A stretch of DNA of 43,420 nucleotides from Porphyromonadaceae bacterium UBA4277 (GCA_002395965.1 DGVT01000120.1:1-43420); one strand, 5' to 3'. Positions 16,249-25,860 are shown, numbered from the stretch's first letter. The notes: generated by a model not told the origin, from the letters alone. Program-made: numbers and translations.

Positions 16249-17748
16249 ATGGCTAATCTGAAATCACTGGCTAAAGACACTGCTATATACGGCCTGAGCA
16301 GCATCGTGGGGCGATTCCTGAACTATCTGCTCGTGCCGCTCTACACCGCCAAGATGTCGGCAGCATCGGGCGACTACGGCATCGTGACCAACGTCTATGC
16401 CTACACGGCACTGCTGCTGGCACTGCTCACCTACGGCATGGAGACCACCTTCTTCCGCTTTGCCAACAAGAGCGACGAGAACCCCCGGCAGGTCTATTCC
16501 ACCACGCTCCTCACCGTGGGCATGACCTCGCTGCTGTTTGTCGTGCTCGTTGTGCTCAACATCGGGTGGATCGCGCCTGCCATGGGCATGGCCTATACTG
16601 CCCACCCCGACTATATCATCGTCATGGCTGCAGTGGTGGCGCTCGATGCCTTCCAGGCCATCGTCTTTGCCTATTTGCGCTACAAGAAGCAAGCGGTGAA
16701 GTTCGCCAGCCTGAAGCTGCTGTTCATCTTTCTCAACATAGGGCTTAACCTGCTCTATTTCGTGGCTCTGCCGGCAATCTACAAGACTCACCCCGATGCC
16801 GTGAGCTGGGCCTACAGCCCCACGGTGGGAGTGGGCTATGTGTTCTACCTGAACTTGGCTTGTACGCTCGTGGTGATGCTGTGCATGTGGCGTGAGCTGG
16901 CCGCGGCCTCGTGGTCGTGGGACCGCAAGCTGCTGCGGCGCATGCTGTCCTACAGCTGGCCCATCCTCATCCTCAGTGTGGCAGGCGTCATCAACCAGTC
17001 GGCTTCGCAAATCATTTTCCCGTGGGTGTATCCCGGCGATGCCACGCAGACCGCCTCGCAGTTAGGCATCTATGGTGCAGCCATCAAGATAGCGATGATC
17101 ATGGCACTCATCACTCAGGCATTTCGCTATGCCTACGAGCCATTTGTGTTCGGCGGCAGCCGTAACAAGGACGACGAGGCCGAGAGCAAGCGCACACAGG
17201 CCTTGGCCATGAAATATTTCCTCATGTTCACCCTCATTGCCTACCTTGCCGTGCTGGCGGGCATCGACATCTTGAAATATATCATCGCGCCCGACTACTG
17301 GGAGGGACTGCGTGTGGTGCCCATCGTCATGGCGGCCGAAATCATGATGGGTGTCTATTTTAACCTGTCGTTCTGGTACAAGCTCACCGACCGCACGCTG
17401 TGGGGAGCCATCTTCTCGGGCATTGGGTGCCTGATGCTCATTGTTGTGAACGTGATCTTCGTGCCGCGCTACGGCTACATGGCCTGCGCGTGGGCCGGAG
17501 TGGCGGCCTATGGCTCGGCAATGCTGCTGAGCTACTTCACCGGTCAGCACTACTACCGCATTGCCTACCCGCTGCGCGACATGGCCGTCTATGTACTGCT
17601 CACGGCAGTGCTCAGTGCTGGAGCCATGCTCATCGACACGGGCAACACCTGGCTCAACCTTGCCTGGCGCACATTCCTGCTACTGCTGCTCATCGCCGTG
17701 GTGGTGAAGCGCGAGGGCATTCTCAGCGCAATCAGGCACCGCCGATAA
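16249..17748 (+). CDS. Polysaccharide biosynthesis flippase (Wzx/MOP superfamily membrane protein)
   Basis: A 499-residue inner-membrane protein with about 14 predicted hydrophobic segments. The family moves lipid-linked saccharides from the cytoplasmic to the periplasmic leaflet for O-antigen or capsule assembly. The N-terminus SLAKDTAIYGLSSIVGRFLN, then LVPLYTAKMSAASGDYGI and a TYGMETTFFRFANK segment, are typical of the Bacteroidota oligosaccharide-flippase family. Length is as expected. The acyltransferase gene follows after 27 bp and probably shares the transcript, suggesting that the exported glycan is acylated (inference). The gene has the same high GC as ruvB. The substrate cannot be told from the sequence. 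Confidence 0.93.
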   Translation: MANLKSLAKDTAIYGLSSIVGRFLNYLLVPLYTAKMSAASGDYGIVTNVYAYTALLLALLTYGMETTFFRFANKSDENPRQVYSTTLLTVGMTSLLFVVLVVLNIGWIAPAMGMAYTAHPDYIIVMAAVVALDAFQAIVFAYLRYKKQAVKFASLKLLFIFLNIGLNLLYFVALPAIYKTHPDAVSWAYSPTVGVGYVFYLNLACTLVVMLCMWRELAAASWSWDRKLLRRMLSYSWPILILSVAGVINQSASQIIFPWVYPGDATQTASQLGIYGAAIKIAMIMALITQAFRYAYEPFVFGGSRNKDDEAESKRTQALAMKYFLMFTLIAYLAVLAGIDILKYIIAPDYWEGLRVVPIVMAAEIMMGVYFNLSFWYKLTDRTLWGAIFSGIGCLMLIVVNVIFVPRYGYMACAWAGVAAYGSAMLLSYFTGQHYYRIAYPLRDMAVYVLLTAVLSAGAMLIDTGNTWLNLAWRTFLLLLLIAVVVKREGILSAIRHRR

Positions 17749-17775
17749 CTCACCACCTTAACACACTATTATCAC

Positions 17776-18804
17776 ATGGCAACCCGGCGAATTCCATACA
17801 TCGACGCTCTGCGAGGACTTTCAATAGCTCTCGTAGTGTATTCACATGTTTTGCTGTTCACGTTTGGCAACAATAAAATCTTTGCAGCACAGCTGATTGC
17901 GACTGTTATGTTGCCGTTGTTTTTCTTTATCAGCGGATTTGTTGCCTACAAAGCCGCCGGGCACTGGACACCGGCACAAATCGTCAAGACGACGGCCAGG
18001 AAATTCATGGCACTCATCATTCCGGCCACGATTTTCTATTGCCTTTTCCTGCTCACTATGTCGGAAGACATTGCCGGCACGTTCATCAGTCATGGTTTTC
18101 AGCGCTACTGGTTCCCATTTGCCCTGTTTGGCATTTTCCTGATCTATTATGCCTCATCATGGCTTTCACGCTTCTTCAAGAGCGACAAGGCCCACGACAT
18201 AGTGCTCGTCATAGTGCCGGTAGTGGCATTTGCACTGCTGATAAAAATCTTCAACATCTACTGGTATCAGAAGTATGCCCTGAGCAATGTGTGCCTTTAC
18301 CTGCCGTTTTTCGTCACAGGAGTCCTCGTGCGCAAGCACTATTCCCGCGTCGAGCGTTTGCTTAGCGGCTCGGCAGTCATCACTGTGGCGCTGATTGTTT
18401 TTGTTGCCTCGCTGCTGTTGTGCTATCATCCCGGCATCAATCAATGTGTGCCACACATGCTGAGCTGGCTGTTGCGTCTGCTGGTGGTGAGAGTGGCAGG
18501 AGTGATAATCGTCTTCACCATCTTCATGCGCAGTGCGGCATACTTTGCCGGCGGCAGTCGCATGGCAAAAGTCATGGTGCATGTCGGGCGGCGCACACTC
18601 GACATCTATCTCATCCACTACTTTCTTTTGCCCGACTTAACGGCCTATGGAAGCTACTTCGCCACCAACGACACCTTCATTCTGCAAGTGCTCATTGCAG
18701 CTGCGCTGGCTGCAATAATCATTGCCGGCAGCATGGCAATCAGCGCGGTGTTGCGCATGAGCAGGCTGCTGCGCCGCTACCTGCTCGGCGACCTCACCAC
18801 ATAA
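17776..18804 (+). CDS. Membrane acyltransferase, acyltransferase-3 family
   Basis: A 342-residue polytopic membrane protein with about 10 hydrophobic segments. The N-terminal RIPYIDALRGLSIALVVYSH is the diagnostic motif of acyltransferase 3 proteins (including OafA and NodX); the His of YSH is the usual essential residue. A PLFFFISGFVA segment follows as expected, and near the C-terminus a RRTLDIYLIHYFLL segment is also characteristic. These enzymes transfer acetyl or other acyl groups to exported sugars. It follows the flippase with a 27-bp gap, so glycan acylation is the likely job. It is the last gene before the AT-richer restriction-modification island. Confidence 0.92.
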   Translation: MATRRIPYIDALRGLSIALVVYSHVLLFTFGNNKIFAAQLIATVMLPLFFFISGFVAYKAAGHWTPAQIVKTTARKFMALIIPATIFYCLFLLTMSEDIAGTFISHGFQRYWFPFALFGIFLIYYASSWLSRFFKSDKAHDIVLVIVPVVAFALLIKIFNIYWYQKYALSNVCLYLPFFVTGVLVRKHYSRVERLLSGSAVITVALIVFVASLLLCYHPGINQCVPHMLSWLLRLLVVRVAGVIIVFTIFMRSAAYFAGGSRMAKVMVHVGRRTLDIYLIHYFLLPDLTAYGSYFATNDTFILQVLIAAALAAIIIAGSMAISAVLRMSRLLRRYLLGDLTT

Positions 18805-18874
18805 CCCCCACCGGCCCACACAAATGTGTATTAGAGTAGTGCGAGCGGTGTTAGACATTAAACAAATTTTTTTC

Positions 18875-18905
18875 TTTGCGTTTCACTCGTTTAATTGTAA
18901 CTTTG
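18875..18905 (+). promoter_or_regulatory. Promoter of the restriction-modification operon
   Basis: TTTG (18875-18878), a 19-nt spacer and TAACTTTG (18898-18905) match the Bacteroidota consensus exactly. It lies 64 bp upstream of the methyltransferase ATG at 18969. There is no other convincing promoter before the end of the three-gene unit at 23381. Confidence 0.82.
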
Positions 18906-18968
18906 CAACTTATCTGGATGATTCATGAAATTCACACAGCAACGTTTATTTGACAATATAAATTCGTA

Positions 18969-20825
18969 ATGAGATACATAGGCTGCAAAGCTTCACTGAC
19001 GGGGCACATACAAAAACTGTTTGAAGACAAAGGGCTATTAGCTAATGGCGGAACGCTGTTTGATGCCTTTTGTGGAACAGGTTCCATTGCCCACCATTTC
19101 AAGAATTCGTTCAATATCATATTGAATGATAACTTGCATTGTGCAACGACATTTGCAAGTGGCCGTGTGTATGCCTCACGCTGCACTTTTAAGAAGCTGG
19201 GCTTTGACCCGTTTGACTACCTCAATAACACCGAACAGCATATTATAGGCTTTTTCTCGAAGAATTATGCACCAGCCTTATCCGGCAGAATGTACTTCAC
19301 CGATGAGAACGCCGGCCGCATCGACTATTTCAGGCTGCAAATACAGAAATGGTATGATGCCTCTCTAATATCACAAGAAGAATACAACTATCTGTTGAGT
19401 GCCTTAATGGAGTCGGTATCACATGTGGCCAATGTTGCCGGAGTATATGGCGCGTACCTAAAGAAGTGGGACCCGCGTGCTGTTAAGCCTATCAAGTTTA
19501 TAGCGCCGGCCGACACCGATACAGCTGAAGACATTACCGGCCCGCAGAACAATGTTGAAATCATCAATGGCAACATCGAGGATATTATTGAGGATGTGCA
19601 ATGTGACATCATATATCTTGATCCGCCATATACTAAAAATTCTTATTCAGTCCAATATCATATACTTGAAACACTCATTCTCAACGACAATCCGCAGTTG
19701 AGAGGCATTACCGGTGCACGACACTATGATAATGTGTCAAACGACTGGTCAAAGCCTAACAAAGCGGCTGTTCTTCTCGACCGTGTCCTGGCTAAAACAC
19801 GAGCCTCACACATCGTTTTCAGCTATAGCAGCGATGGCCTGATGTCGAAAGACTACATTCTTTATGCCATGAAAAGATATTGTTATGAGAATAGTGTAAC
19901 CTGCAACGAAATAACTTACAAAAGATATAACAATTTCAAGACTGATACTAAGAAAAATCATAAAGAGTACTTGTTTTATGGGCAGAAAAAGCCAATCAAT
20001 CAAGTCGCTTATTATTGTCCACTCAATTATATGGGGGGCAAATCACCATTAATTGACTTCATAAAGCCACAGCTGCATGGTCGCGCAAAGTTTGTAGATC
20101 TAATGGGAGGTGGTTTTAACGTGGGTATTAATACGGCAGGATTTGACCAGATAGTATATAACGATATAAATTTTGCCGTGGCAGGCATACTTCAAATATT
20201 CAAGAATGAAGACACGGCATCATTGCTCACGTTTATAGAGAAAACAATCCAGAAATATGGCTTAACAAAGTGCGGGAAGGATGCTTACAACAAGTTGCGC
20301 GACGATTACAATAAGAAATATCGCAATCACAAGAAAGCATATTGGTACCTCTACGTAGTCATTCTTTATGGGTTTCAGCAGCAACTCCGTTTCAACTCAG
20401 CACATGAATTTAACAATCCTGTTGGCGAGAGCGGTTATAGCGACTCTATAAAAGAAAAAATAGTCTCATTTTGTCGTCGCATAAAAGAGATGAATGTGAC
20501 TTTTCACATTGGTGACTATCAAGAAAATGATAACCTCATTGATGCTAACACCTTAGTCTATGCCGACCCTCCTTATCTTATAACCCTCGGCAGCTACAAT
20601 GACGGCAAAAGGGGCTTTAAGGGGTGGAACATCTCAGAAGAGCAACGGCTGCTTTCATATCTTGATATTTTGCTTAATCGTGGATGCAAAGTTGTGATTT
20701 CAAATCTTCTTGAGTATAAAGGACTCCGCAACACTTTCCTTCAAGAATGGGTTGACAATCACAATGTAGAGGTTCTGCACACACGATTCAGAGGACGAAA
20801 CGAAACACTGATAATTTCGCAATAA
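18969..20825 (+). CDS. Fused two-domain D12-class (Dam-type) adenine-N6 DNA methyltransferase
   Basis: A 618-residue protein made of two complete D12-class adenine methyltransferase domains. Domain 1 spans about residues 1-340, with SAM-binding motif I FDAFCGTGSI at 31-40 and catalytic motif IV DPPY at 218-221. Domain 2 spans about 345-618, with the family's NYMGGKSPLIDFI entry, motif I VDLMGGGFNVGIN at 376-388 and DPPY at 533-536. Both catalytic sites look intact. Tandem fusions of this kind (as in M.FokI) methylate an asymmetric site, each domain acting on one strand. Next comes an HNH endonuclease gene one base after the stop, which together indicate a restriction-modification system, probably Type IIS. 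The gene is AT-richer than its upstream neighbours, as expected for an acquired locus. The target sequence cannot be deduced. Confidence 0.93.
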   Translation: MRYIGCKASLTGHIQKLFEDKGLLANGGTLFDAFCGTGSIAHHFKNSFNIILNDNLHCATTFASGRVYASRCTFKKLGFDPFDYLNNTEQHIIGFFSKNYAPALSGRMYFTDENAGRIDYFRLQIQKWYDASLISQEEYNYLLSALMESVSHVANVAGVYGAYLKKWDPRAVKPIKFIAPADTDTAEDITGPQNNVEIINGNIEDIIEDVQCDIIYLDPPYTKNSYSVQYHILETLILNDNPQLRGITGARHYDNVSNDWSKPNKAAVLLDRVLAKTRASHIVFSYSSDGLMSKDYILYAMKRYCYENSVTCNEITYKRYNNFKTDTKKNHKEYLFYGQKKPINQVAYYCPLNYMGGKSPLIDFIKPQLHGRAKFVDLMGGGFNVGINTAGFDQIVYNDINFAVAGILQIFKNEDTASLLTFIEKTIQKYGLTKCGKDAYNKLRDDYNKKYRNHKKAYWYLYVVILYGFQQQLRFNSAHEFNNPVGESGYSDSIKEKIVSFCRRIKEMNVTFHIGDYQENDNLIDANTLVYADPPYLITLGSYNDGKRGFKGWNISEEQRLLSYLDILLNRGCKVVISNLLEYKGLRNTFLQEWVDNHNVEVLHTRFRGRNETLIISQ

Positions 20826-20826
20826 A

Positions 20827-22185
20827 ATGAAACCTGTGATAATTAATTTCCCCAAAAGAAACAGACTGCTTAATAAAGTTTTCAACACTATTGAAGTGTG
20901 TGAAAACGAAGCCGGCTGTCTTACTCATAAGCAGGAACTTGATGTCGTAATAGAAAGGCTTGGAATAGGCAAAAATGTCAATTATACTATTAAAGTAAAT
21001 CCAAAACTAAACAATAATAAGACAGAAGCCAAGAGGCAGGACGGCCAGTTTATTACAATTATCGAAGGTAGTGAGCCAGATGCGAAAATTCATTATGTGT
21101 TTTTTTCATGTGAGTCTCCAGCTTATACACGCAACGGCTATATAGTGTCAAAACTCCCGGTTTCTTACAGAGCCTTTTGCAATGATACCCATAAAGACAA
21201 AACTTTCAATGTGTTTCTGTTGAGCGTCAAAGACAGCGGCGTGACAATGCGTGATGAAAAGTTATATAAAGGTAATGTGGTTGATTTTAAGAATGTGCGC
21301 GATGCTGTTAACGACTATCAAACCTTTGCTTACAAGCTTTGCCGCACACTGGGAATAAACATCTTAAACTTTGACATGCTTGACTGGGGCGAAAATAAAA
21401 AGAACGAGACAATAGCAGCCACTCCTTTCAAGTCGATAAAGGACATGAAGTTAATGAGGAACAAAATGACAAAAGCAAACAATAAAAGTTCCTATATTAT
21501 CGAGAATGCCGAGGACACAATTCTTTATGGTAAGACTTTTGGCAATAATGGATTTGAAATTATTCTAATGGCAGCGGCAGCTAAAGCTATAACAAAAGGT
21601 ACTGTTTATTTATGGCAAATTAAGGATGTTAAAAGATTGAACAACAAAGAAGACAGAAAGCCGAGCCCGATAACGGCCGAAAATCTTGAACTGTTGGGCA
21701 ACCTGGGCATTGAATGCTTTGACGAACTGCAAGATTACAGCCCAAATGATGAAGCATTAAACGATGGTGATGCAAGAAATCAAGCAGAATTCATGAAAAA
21801 TTTGATGCTGAAATTTGGCAGCGATGAGAAAAAATGCTACTTGTGTGATTGCAACATCCAAAAGCTAATCATAGCGTCTCACATACACCGTGTTTGCGAC
21901 ATCAACAAGGAAACAGACATATCATTCGAGGAGAAGAGGGTTAAAGCAGTATCGCGCGACAACGGATTGTGGTTGTGTGCTAATCACGACAAGCTGTTTG
22001 AAAACGGCCTAATTTACTTTGACGATAGGGGGCAGATGCAAGTGTCTGAAACAGAATTAACCGATAATCAGTGTGATTACATTGAACAGATTACTGCGCA
22101 AGATTCAAAAAACATTAAGGCAGAGCACCTCACTGATGAGATGAAAGTCTATTTGTCGCTTCATAGACGCAGAACTCACCATTAA
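20827..22185 (+). CDS. HNH restriction endonuclease
   Basis: A 452-residue protein, the likely cleaving partner of the flanking methyltransferases. Residues about 335-405 form an HNH (beta-beta-alpha metal) nuclease: CYLC at 337-340, the catalytic His352 in IIASHIHR, Asn379 in SRDNGLWLC, and ANHDKLFENGLI with Cys384 and His387 completing the zinc and active-site set. The larger N-terminal part (1-330) has no motif I recognise and is presumably the DNA-recognition region; a YGKTFGNNGFEIILMAAAAK segment near 234-253 stands out as possibly conserved. The start is 1 bp after the preceding stop and 11-14 bp before the next gene, so the three genes are tightly coupled. Single-enzyme HNH endonucleases of this size occur in Type II systems such as MboII-like ones. 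The cleavage site is unknown. Confidence 0.87.
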   Translation: MKPVIINFPKRNRLLNKVFNTIEVCENEAGCLTHKQELDVVIERLGIGKNVNYTIKVNPKLNNNKTEAKRQDGQFITIIEGSEPDAKIHYVFFSCESPAYTRNGYIVSKLPVSYRAFCNDTHKDKTFNVFLLSVKDSGVTMRDEKLYKGNVVDFKNVRDAVNDYQTFAYKLCRTLGINILNFDMLDWGENKKNETIAATPFKSIKDMKLMRNKMTKANNKSSYIIENAEDTILYGKTFGNNGFEIILMAAAAKAITKGTVYLWQIKDVKRLNNKEDRKPSPITAENLELLGNLGIECFDELQDYSPNDEALNDGDARNQAEFMKNLMLKFGSDEKKCYLCDCNIQKLIIASHIHRVCDINKETDISFEEKRVKAVSRDNGLWLCANHDKLFENGLIYFDDRGQMQVSETELTDNQCDYIEQITAQDSKNIKAEHLTDEMKVYLSLHRRRTHH

Positions 22186-22199
22186 TTGTTTGATAAGTG

Positions 22200-23381
22200 A
22201 TGGTACAGAACTTTTCAGACTTTCAATTAATTAAGGGCGATTGCAATGCAGTCATCCCGAGATTGCAAGAAAAGGTTGACATGATTTTTGCCGACCCTCC
22301 TTATTTCTTGTCAAGGGGAAACGGCACAGTAAAGATAGGAAACCGGTATGTCAATTTTGATAAAGGTGACTGGGACAGAGTGCGTGATAACGAAGAAATA
22401 TACAACTTTAATTATAACTGGCTGAGCGCTTGCCGTGAAGTTCTAAAGGATGAAGGAACCATATGGGTGTGTGGCACCTATCACAATATATATGCGGTGG
22501 CTAATTGCTTGAATGATTTAAAGTATAAAATTCTAAACATGATAGTTTGGCAAAAGTCGGATCCTCCCAAGGCTCTGACTAACCAACGATTTAATTTCTC
22601 GGCTGAATACATTATTTGGGCCAGGAAAACCGATAACACGCCTCATTATTTCAACTATGAATTAATGCAAGCAATGAACAATGGTGTTCATATGCCCGAT
22701 GTGTGGAAATTGGCCGCACCGGGCACTTGGGAGAAAACTTGCGGAAAACACCCCACTCAGAAGCCGTTGCGGTTACTTTATAGAATCATTCTTGCCTCGA
22801 CAAGGCCGAATTCGCTAATCCTCGACCCGTTTGCAGGTAGTTGCACTACCGGAATTGCTGCAAATCTATTAGGGAGAAGATTTATTGGAATTGAGCAAGA
22901 CGAAAATTTCATATCCTTAGGAAACAGAAGAAGAAATGAAATTGACGATGCCGTAAAAGCAGCTAATATGCTCAAACGCATGAGCGAGAATCCCGAAGAA
23001 GTGCAAGTTATCGTCAATCATGCCCGACCCGGCTTGCAAAAAATGATGATAGACAAAGGCATCTGCTATATGCGGGCAGGCGACTCACATGGCTCTGTAT
23101 TAGTAACACCCGGATTTGAACGCATCCAGTATGTTTTACTACACTCTAATGGGCATGATGCCAAGTTGTTCAGGCTAAAGCGAAAGGGATGTTTCCAAAT
23201 ATGGACAAAAAAATCACTTGAGGAAATAGGCTTTAATCCCGAGCATGCGGCTTATTATATGGTTTTTCACTTCGACAACACTAACGAAATACCTTTCAGT
23301 CAAAATCCTAAACTACGACAAGGATTAAACACATATAGATCAAAAGTAAGACCTTTAAGCGATTTTATCGGTCTGAATTAG
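22200..23381 (+). CDS. Beta-class DNA methyltransferase (N6-adenine or N4-cytosine) with C-terminal extension
   Basis: A 393-residue methyltransferase. I prefer the ATG at 22200; an in-frame GTG at 22197 is also possible. The catalytic DPPY motif (about residues 32-35) precedes the SAM-binding motif LDPFAGSCTTGIAA (about 208-221). This IV-before-I order defines the beta class. HPTQKP near residue 184, just before motif I, is also typical. The core ends near residue 265. An extension of about 125 residues follows, with a RAGDSHGSVLVTPGFERI segment, possibly a target-recognition or partner-binding domain. It is the third gene of the restriction-modification unit and the third methyltransferase domain. 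A system with three methylating domains and one nuclease is more than is needed for one asymmetric site (see findings). N6-adenine is more likely than N4-cytosine but cannot be settled here. Confidence 0.93.
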   Translation: MVQNFSDFQLIKGDCNAVIPRLQEKVDMIFADPPYFLSRGNGTVKIGNRYVNFDKGDWDRVRDNEEIYNFNYNWLSACREVLKDEGTIWVCGTYHNIYAVANCLNDLKYKILNMIVWQKSDPPKALTNQRFNFSAEYIIWARKTDNTPHYFNYELMQAMNNGVHMPDVWKLAAPGTWEKTCGKHPTQKPLRLLYRIILASTRPNSLILDPFAGSCTTGIAANLLGRRFIGIEQDENFISLGNRRRNEIDDAVKAANMLKRMSENPEEVQVIVNHARPGLQKMMIDKGICYMRAGDSHGSVLVTPGFERIQYVLLHSNGHDAKLFRLKRKGCFQIWTKKSLEEIGFNPEHAAYYMVFHFDNTNEIPFSQNPKLRQGLNTYRSKVRPLSDFIGLN

Positions 23382-23407
23382 AATTATTAAAAAACAAAGA
23401 CATAACA

Positions 23408-24388
23408 ATGAAACTTATTAACATCTTAACAACTGCTATTATAGCACTTGGGCCTGTGGCTGCTGTGGCGCAGGATCAGAACATGACCGAACAGCGGCAA
23501 GTGGAGCGCGAGGCCTACCAGGAGGCCAAGCGGCTTAACACTGTTGACGCCTGGGACATTTTCATCAATAACTACCCCGAGTCGTTCTTCATCGAGCAGG
23601 CTCGCAAGTTCCGCGACGCTGCTGTGGTCAACAGCTTCTGCAATCGCAACACTTCGCTCGAGAAGCTCATCACCTACATCGACGAGGAGAAGGTGCAGGA
23701 ACCTCGCATCAGGATGTTCTATGCCAACCTTGTGAATAACCCCACCCACAGCTACCGCTACGAGCACATGGACGTGGGCTTTAACGGCTGCACGGGCACG
23801 GTGAGGGAGACCATCACCTTTGCCGACGGCTCTCGCAAGCGCAACAACACCTTCGTCTTCAACGAGCAGGGACTGCTCACCCAGAGCAGCATCATGGGCA
23901 GCAAGGGCAACGTCGTGATCACTACCTACACCTACGACTACGACAACCTGCATGGCTACCGGCTAAAGACTGCATCGCGCAAGGGTGGGGCAACGGTCGA
24001 TTTCGAGTCGTTTTTCAGCACGCACGACAAGCTCGAGATAATCACCAGCGACGGCACCACCCACAAGCGCAAATGGGTGTATTCATATAACGATAACGGC
24101 GCTCTCACCAAGCTCGTTGTCACCGATGGCGACAAGCGTCGCGTGCTGGTGTATAACGACGGCTACATCATTCGCCAGGAGAGCGACGGCAAGGTGTTCC
24201 GCTACTACTACGACTACGACAGTGCCACCATGAAGAAATACTTGATTGGCATTAATGAGATCGAGGAAAACGGTCCGGGCCACGAGCGTAAGTTCAATTA
24301 CAAGATTGATACTCATGGCCGCATCACCAATGTGGAGATCTCGCAGGACGGAAAGCCCGAGATGACAATCACCCGCACCTATGAGTAA
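23408..24388 (+). CDS. Secreted or periplasmic protein with YD-like repeats, function unknown
   Basis: A 326-residue protein with a signal peptide (MKLINILTTAIIALGPVAAVAQ). Residues about 25-105 are helical and charged, with a NTVDAWDIFINNYPESFFIEQARKFRD-like stretch that resembles the tetratricopeptide-type segments in periplasmic trafficking proteins. Residues about 115-326 are made of short beta-hairpins with a repeating F-x-Y-x-Y pattern (TTYTYDYDNLHGYRL, WVYSYNDNGALTKL, FRYYYDYDSATMKK, FNYKIDTHGRITNV). These look like YD/RHS-type repeats of the sort found in many Bacteroidota outer-surface proteins. It is GC-rich, unlike the restriction-modification genes 26 bp upstream, so the boundary of the acquired island lies here. 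Function unknown; a role tied to the helicase gene that follows is not implied. Confidence 0.75.
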   Translation: MKLINILTTAIIALGPVAAVAQDQNMTEQRQVEREAYQEAKRLNTVDAWDIFINNYPESFFIEQARKFRDAAVVNSFCNRNTSLEKLITYIDEEKVQEPRIRMFYANLVNNPTHSYRYEHMDVGFNGCTGTVRETITFADGSRKRNNTFVFNEQGLLTQSSIMGSKGNVVITTYTYDYDNLHGYRLKTASRKGGATVDFESFFSTHDKLEIITSDGTTHKRKWVYSYNDNGALTKLVVTDGDKRRVLVYNDGYIIRQESDGKVFRYYYDYDSATMKKYLIGINEIEENGPGHERKFNYKIDTHGRITNVEISQDGKPEMTITRTYE

Positions 24389-24408
24389 TGCTAACCCTTA
24401 GCTGGTGA

Positions 24409-25860
24409 ATGATGGAAAGTGTTGCTGCCAACGCGCTGAGCAACAGCGATGCACGCGTGCGTGAGTTTGCCACCAGGATGCTCACGCTCTTGCCCTATGA
24501 CCCCACCGATGAGCAGATGCTGCTCATCGTGGCCATGGCGCGCTTTGCGCTCTACGCTCCCGAGCGTGGAGTGTTTCTGCTTTCGGGCTATGCCGGCACC
24601 GGCAAAACCTCACTCACCGGGGCATTAGTGCGCACACTCACCGAGCTTCACCACCCGTGCGTGCTTATGGCTCCCACCGGGCGGGCGGCCCACGTTTTCA
24701 GCGACTATGCCACTTTCCCGGCTTTCACCATCCACCGCAAGATTTACCGCCAGAGCAGCTATGGCAGTGATGCCTTTGCACTGGCCGGCAACAGGATGCA
24801 GAACACCCTCTTCATCGTTGACGAAGCATCGATGATTGCCAATGCCGCCGGCGACAGTGTGGCCAGCTTCGGCAGCGGGCGCTTGCTCGACGACCTGATA
24901 AGCTATGTGTATAACGGTCAGAACTGTCACCTGCTGCTCATGGGCGACAGTGCACAGCTGCCGCCCGTGGGCTGTGACAGCAGCCCGGCACTCAGCGCCG
25001 ACACTCTGCAGGCCTATGGGCTGATGGTGTATGAAATGACGCTGCGCCAGATAGCCCGGCAAGCACAAGACAGCGGCATACTGGTGAACGCTACCATGCT
25101 GCGCAACATCATGGACGACGATGTGCTCGTGACTCCGCTAATCGACGTGAAGTCGTTCCCCGACGTGAAGAATGTGTCGGGAGAATTCTTGATGGAAACC
25201 ATCGGCGACTGCTACGACAGCGACTCGATGGAGCAGACCATCGTGATCACGCGCAGCAACAAGCGTGCAACGCTGTTCAACACCGGCATTCGCAATCGCA
25301 TCCTTTACCGTGAGGACGAACTCGTGAGCGGCGACATGCTCATTGTGGCCAAGAACAACTATCTGTGGGTCGAAGACTACGACGAGCTCGACTTCATTGC
25401 CAATGGCGATGTGCTGCGGGTGCGCCGTGTGCACGGCGAGGTGGAGCGCCGCTATGGGCTGCGATTTATCACCATCACGGCCGAGATGCCCGACCATGCC
25501 AACGTTGAGGTCGAGGTGAAGGTGGTGCTCGATGCGCTGCTCAGCGATGCCCCCGCACTCACGCGCGACCAGAGCGAACGCCTGTTCCGTGAGGTGTGGG
25601 AAGAACTGCCGGGCGACAAGCCGAGCCGCTTCAAGGAGCTAAAGAAGCACCCCTACTTCAATGCCTTGCAGGTGAAATATGCCTATGCAGTGACATGCCA
25701 CAAGGCCCAGGGTGGGCAGTGGAACAACGTGTTTATCGACATGGGCGGCATCATGCCCGAGGCCACTACCACGCTGAGCTATTACCGCTGGCTCTACACC
25801 GCCCTCACGCGAGCCAGGCGGCAAGTGTATCTCATCAACTATCTGCCTGCCGACGAGTGA
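24409..25860 (+). CDS. RecD-like ATP-dependent DNA helicase (SF1)
   Basis: A 483-residue cytoplasmic helicase of the RecD/Pif1-like superfamily 1 type. Walker A is GYAGTGKTS at residues 60-68. The Walker B equivalent is FIVDEASMI (about 137-145). LLMGDSAQLPPVG is motif III. Near the C-terminus, YAVTCHKAQGGQW and YRWLYTALTRARRQVYLIN are motifs V and VI of the UvrD-C2 fold. It lacks the N-terminal SH3 and extension domains of full RecD2, so it is a compact form common in Bacteroidota. Two ATGs, 24409 and 24412, are adjacent. The likely role is DNA unwinding in repair or recombination. A copy of the conserved 3' box follows at 25913. Confidence 0.93.
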   Translation: MMESVAANALSNSDARVREFATRMLTLLPYDPTDEQMLLIVAMARFALYAPERGVFLLSGYAGTGKTSLTGALVRTLTELHHPCVLMAPTGRAAHVFSDYATFPAFTIHRKIYRQSSYGSDAFALAGNRMQNTLFIVDEASMIANAAGDSVASFGSGRLLDDLISYVYNGQNCHLLLMGDSAQLPPVGCDSSPALSADTLQAYGLMVYEMTLRQIARQAQDSGILVNATMLRNIMDDDVLVTPLIDVKSFPDVKNVSGEFLMETIGDCYDSDSMEQTIVITRSNKRATLFNTGIRNRILYREDELVSGDMLIVAKNNYLWVEDYDELDFIANGDVLRVRRVHGEVERRYGLRFITITAEMPDHANVEVEVKVVLDALLSDAPALTRDQSERLFREVWEELPGDKPSRFKELKKHPYFNALQVKYAYAVTCHKAQGGQWNNVFIDMGGIMPEATTTLSYYRWLYTALTRARRQVYLINYLPADE

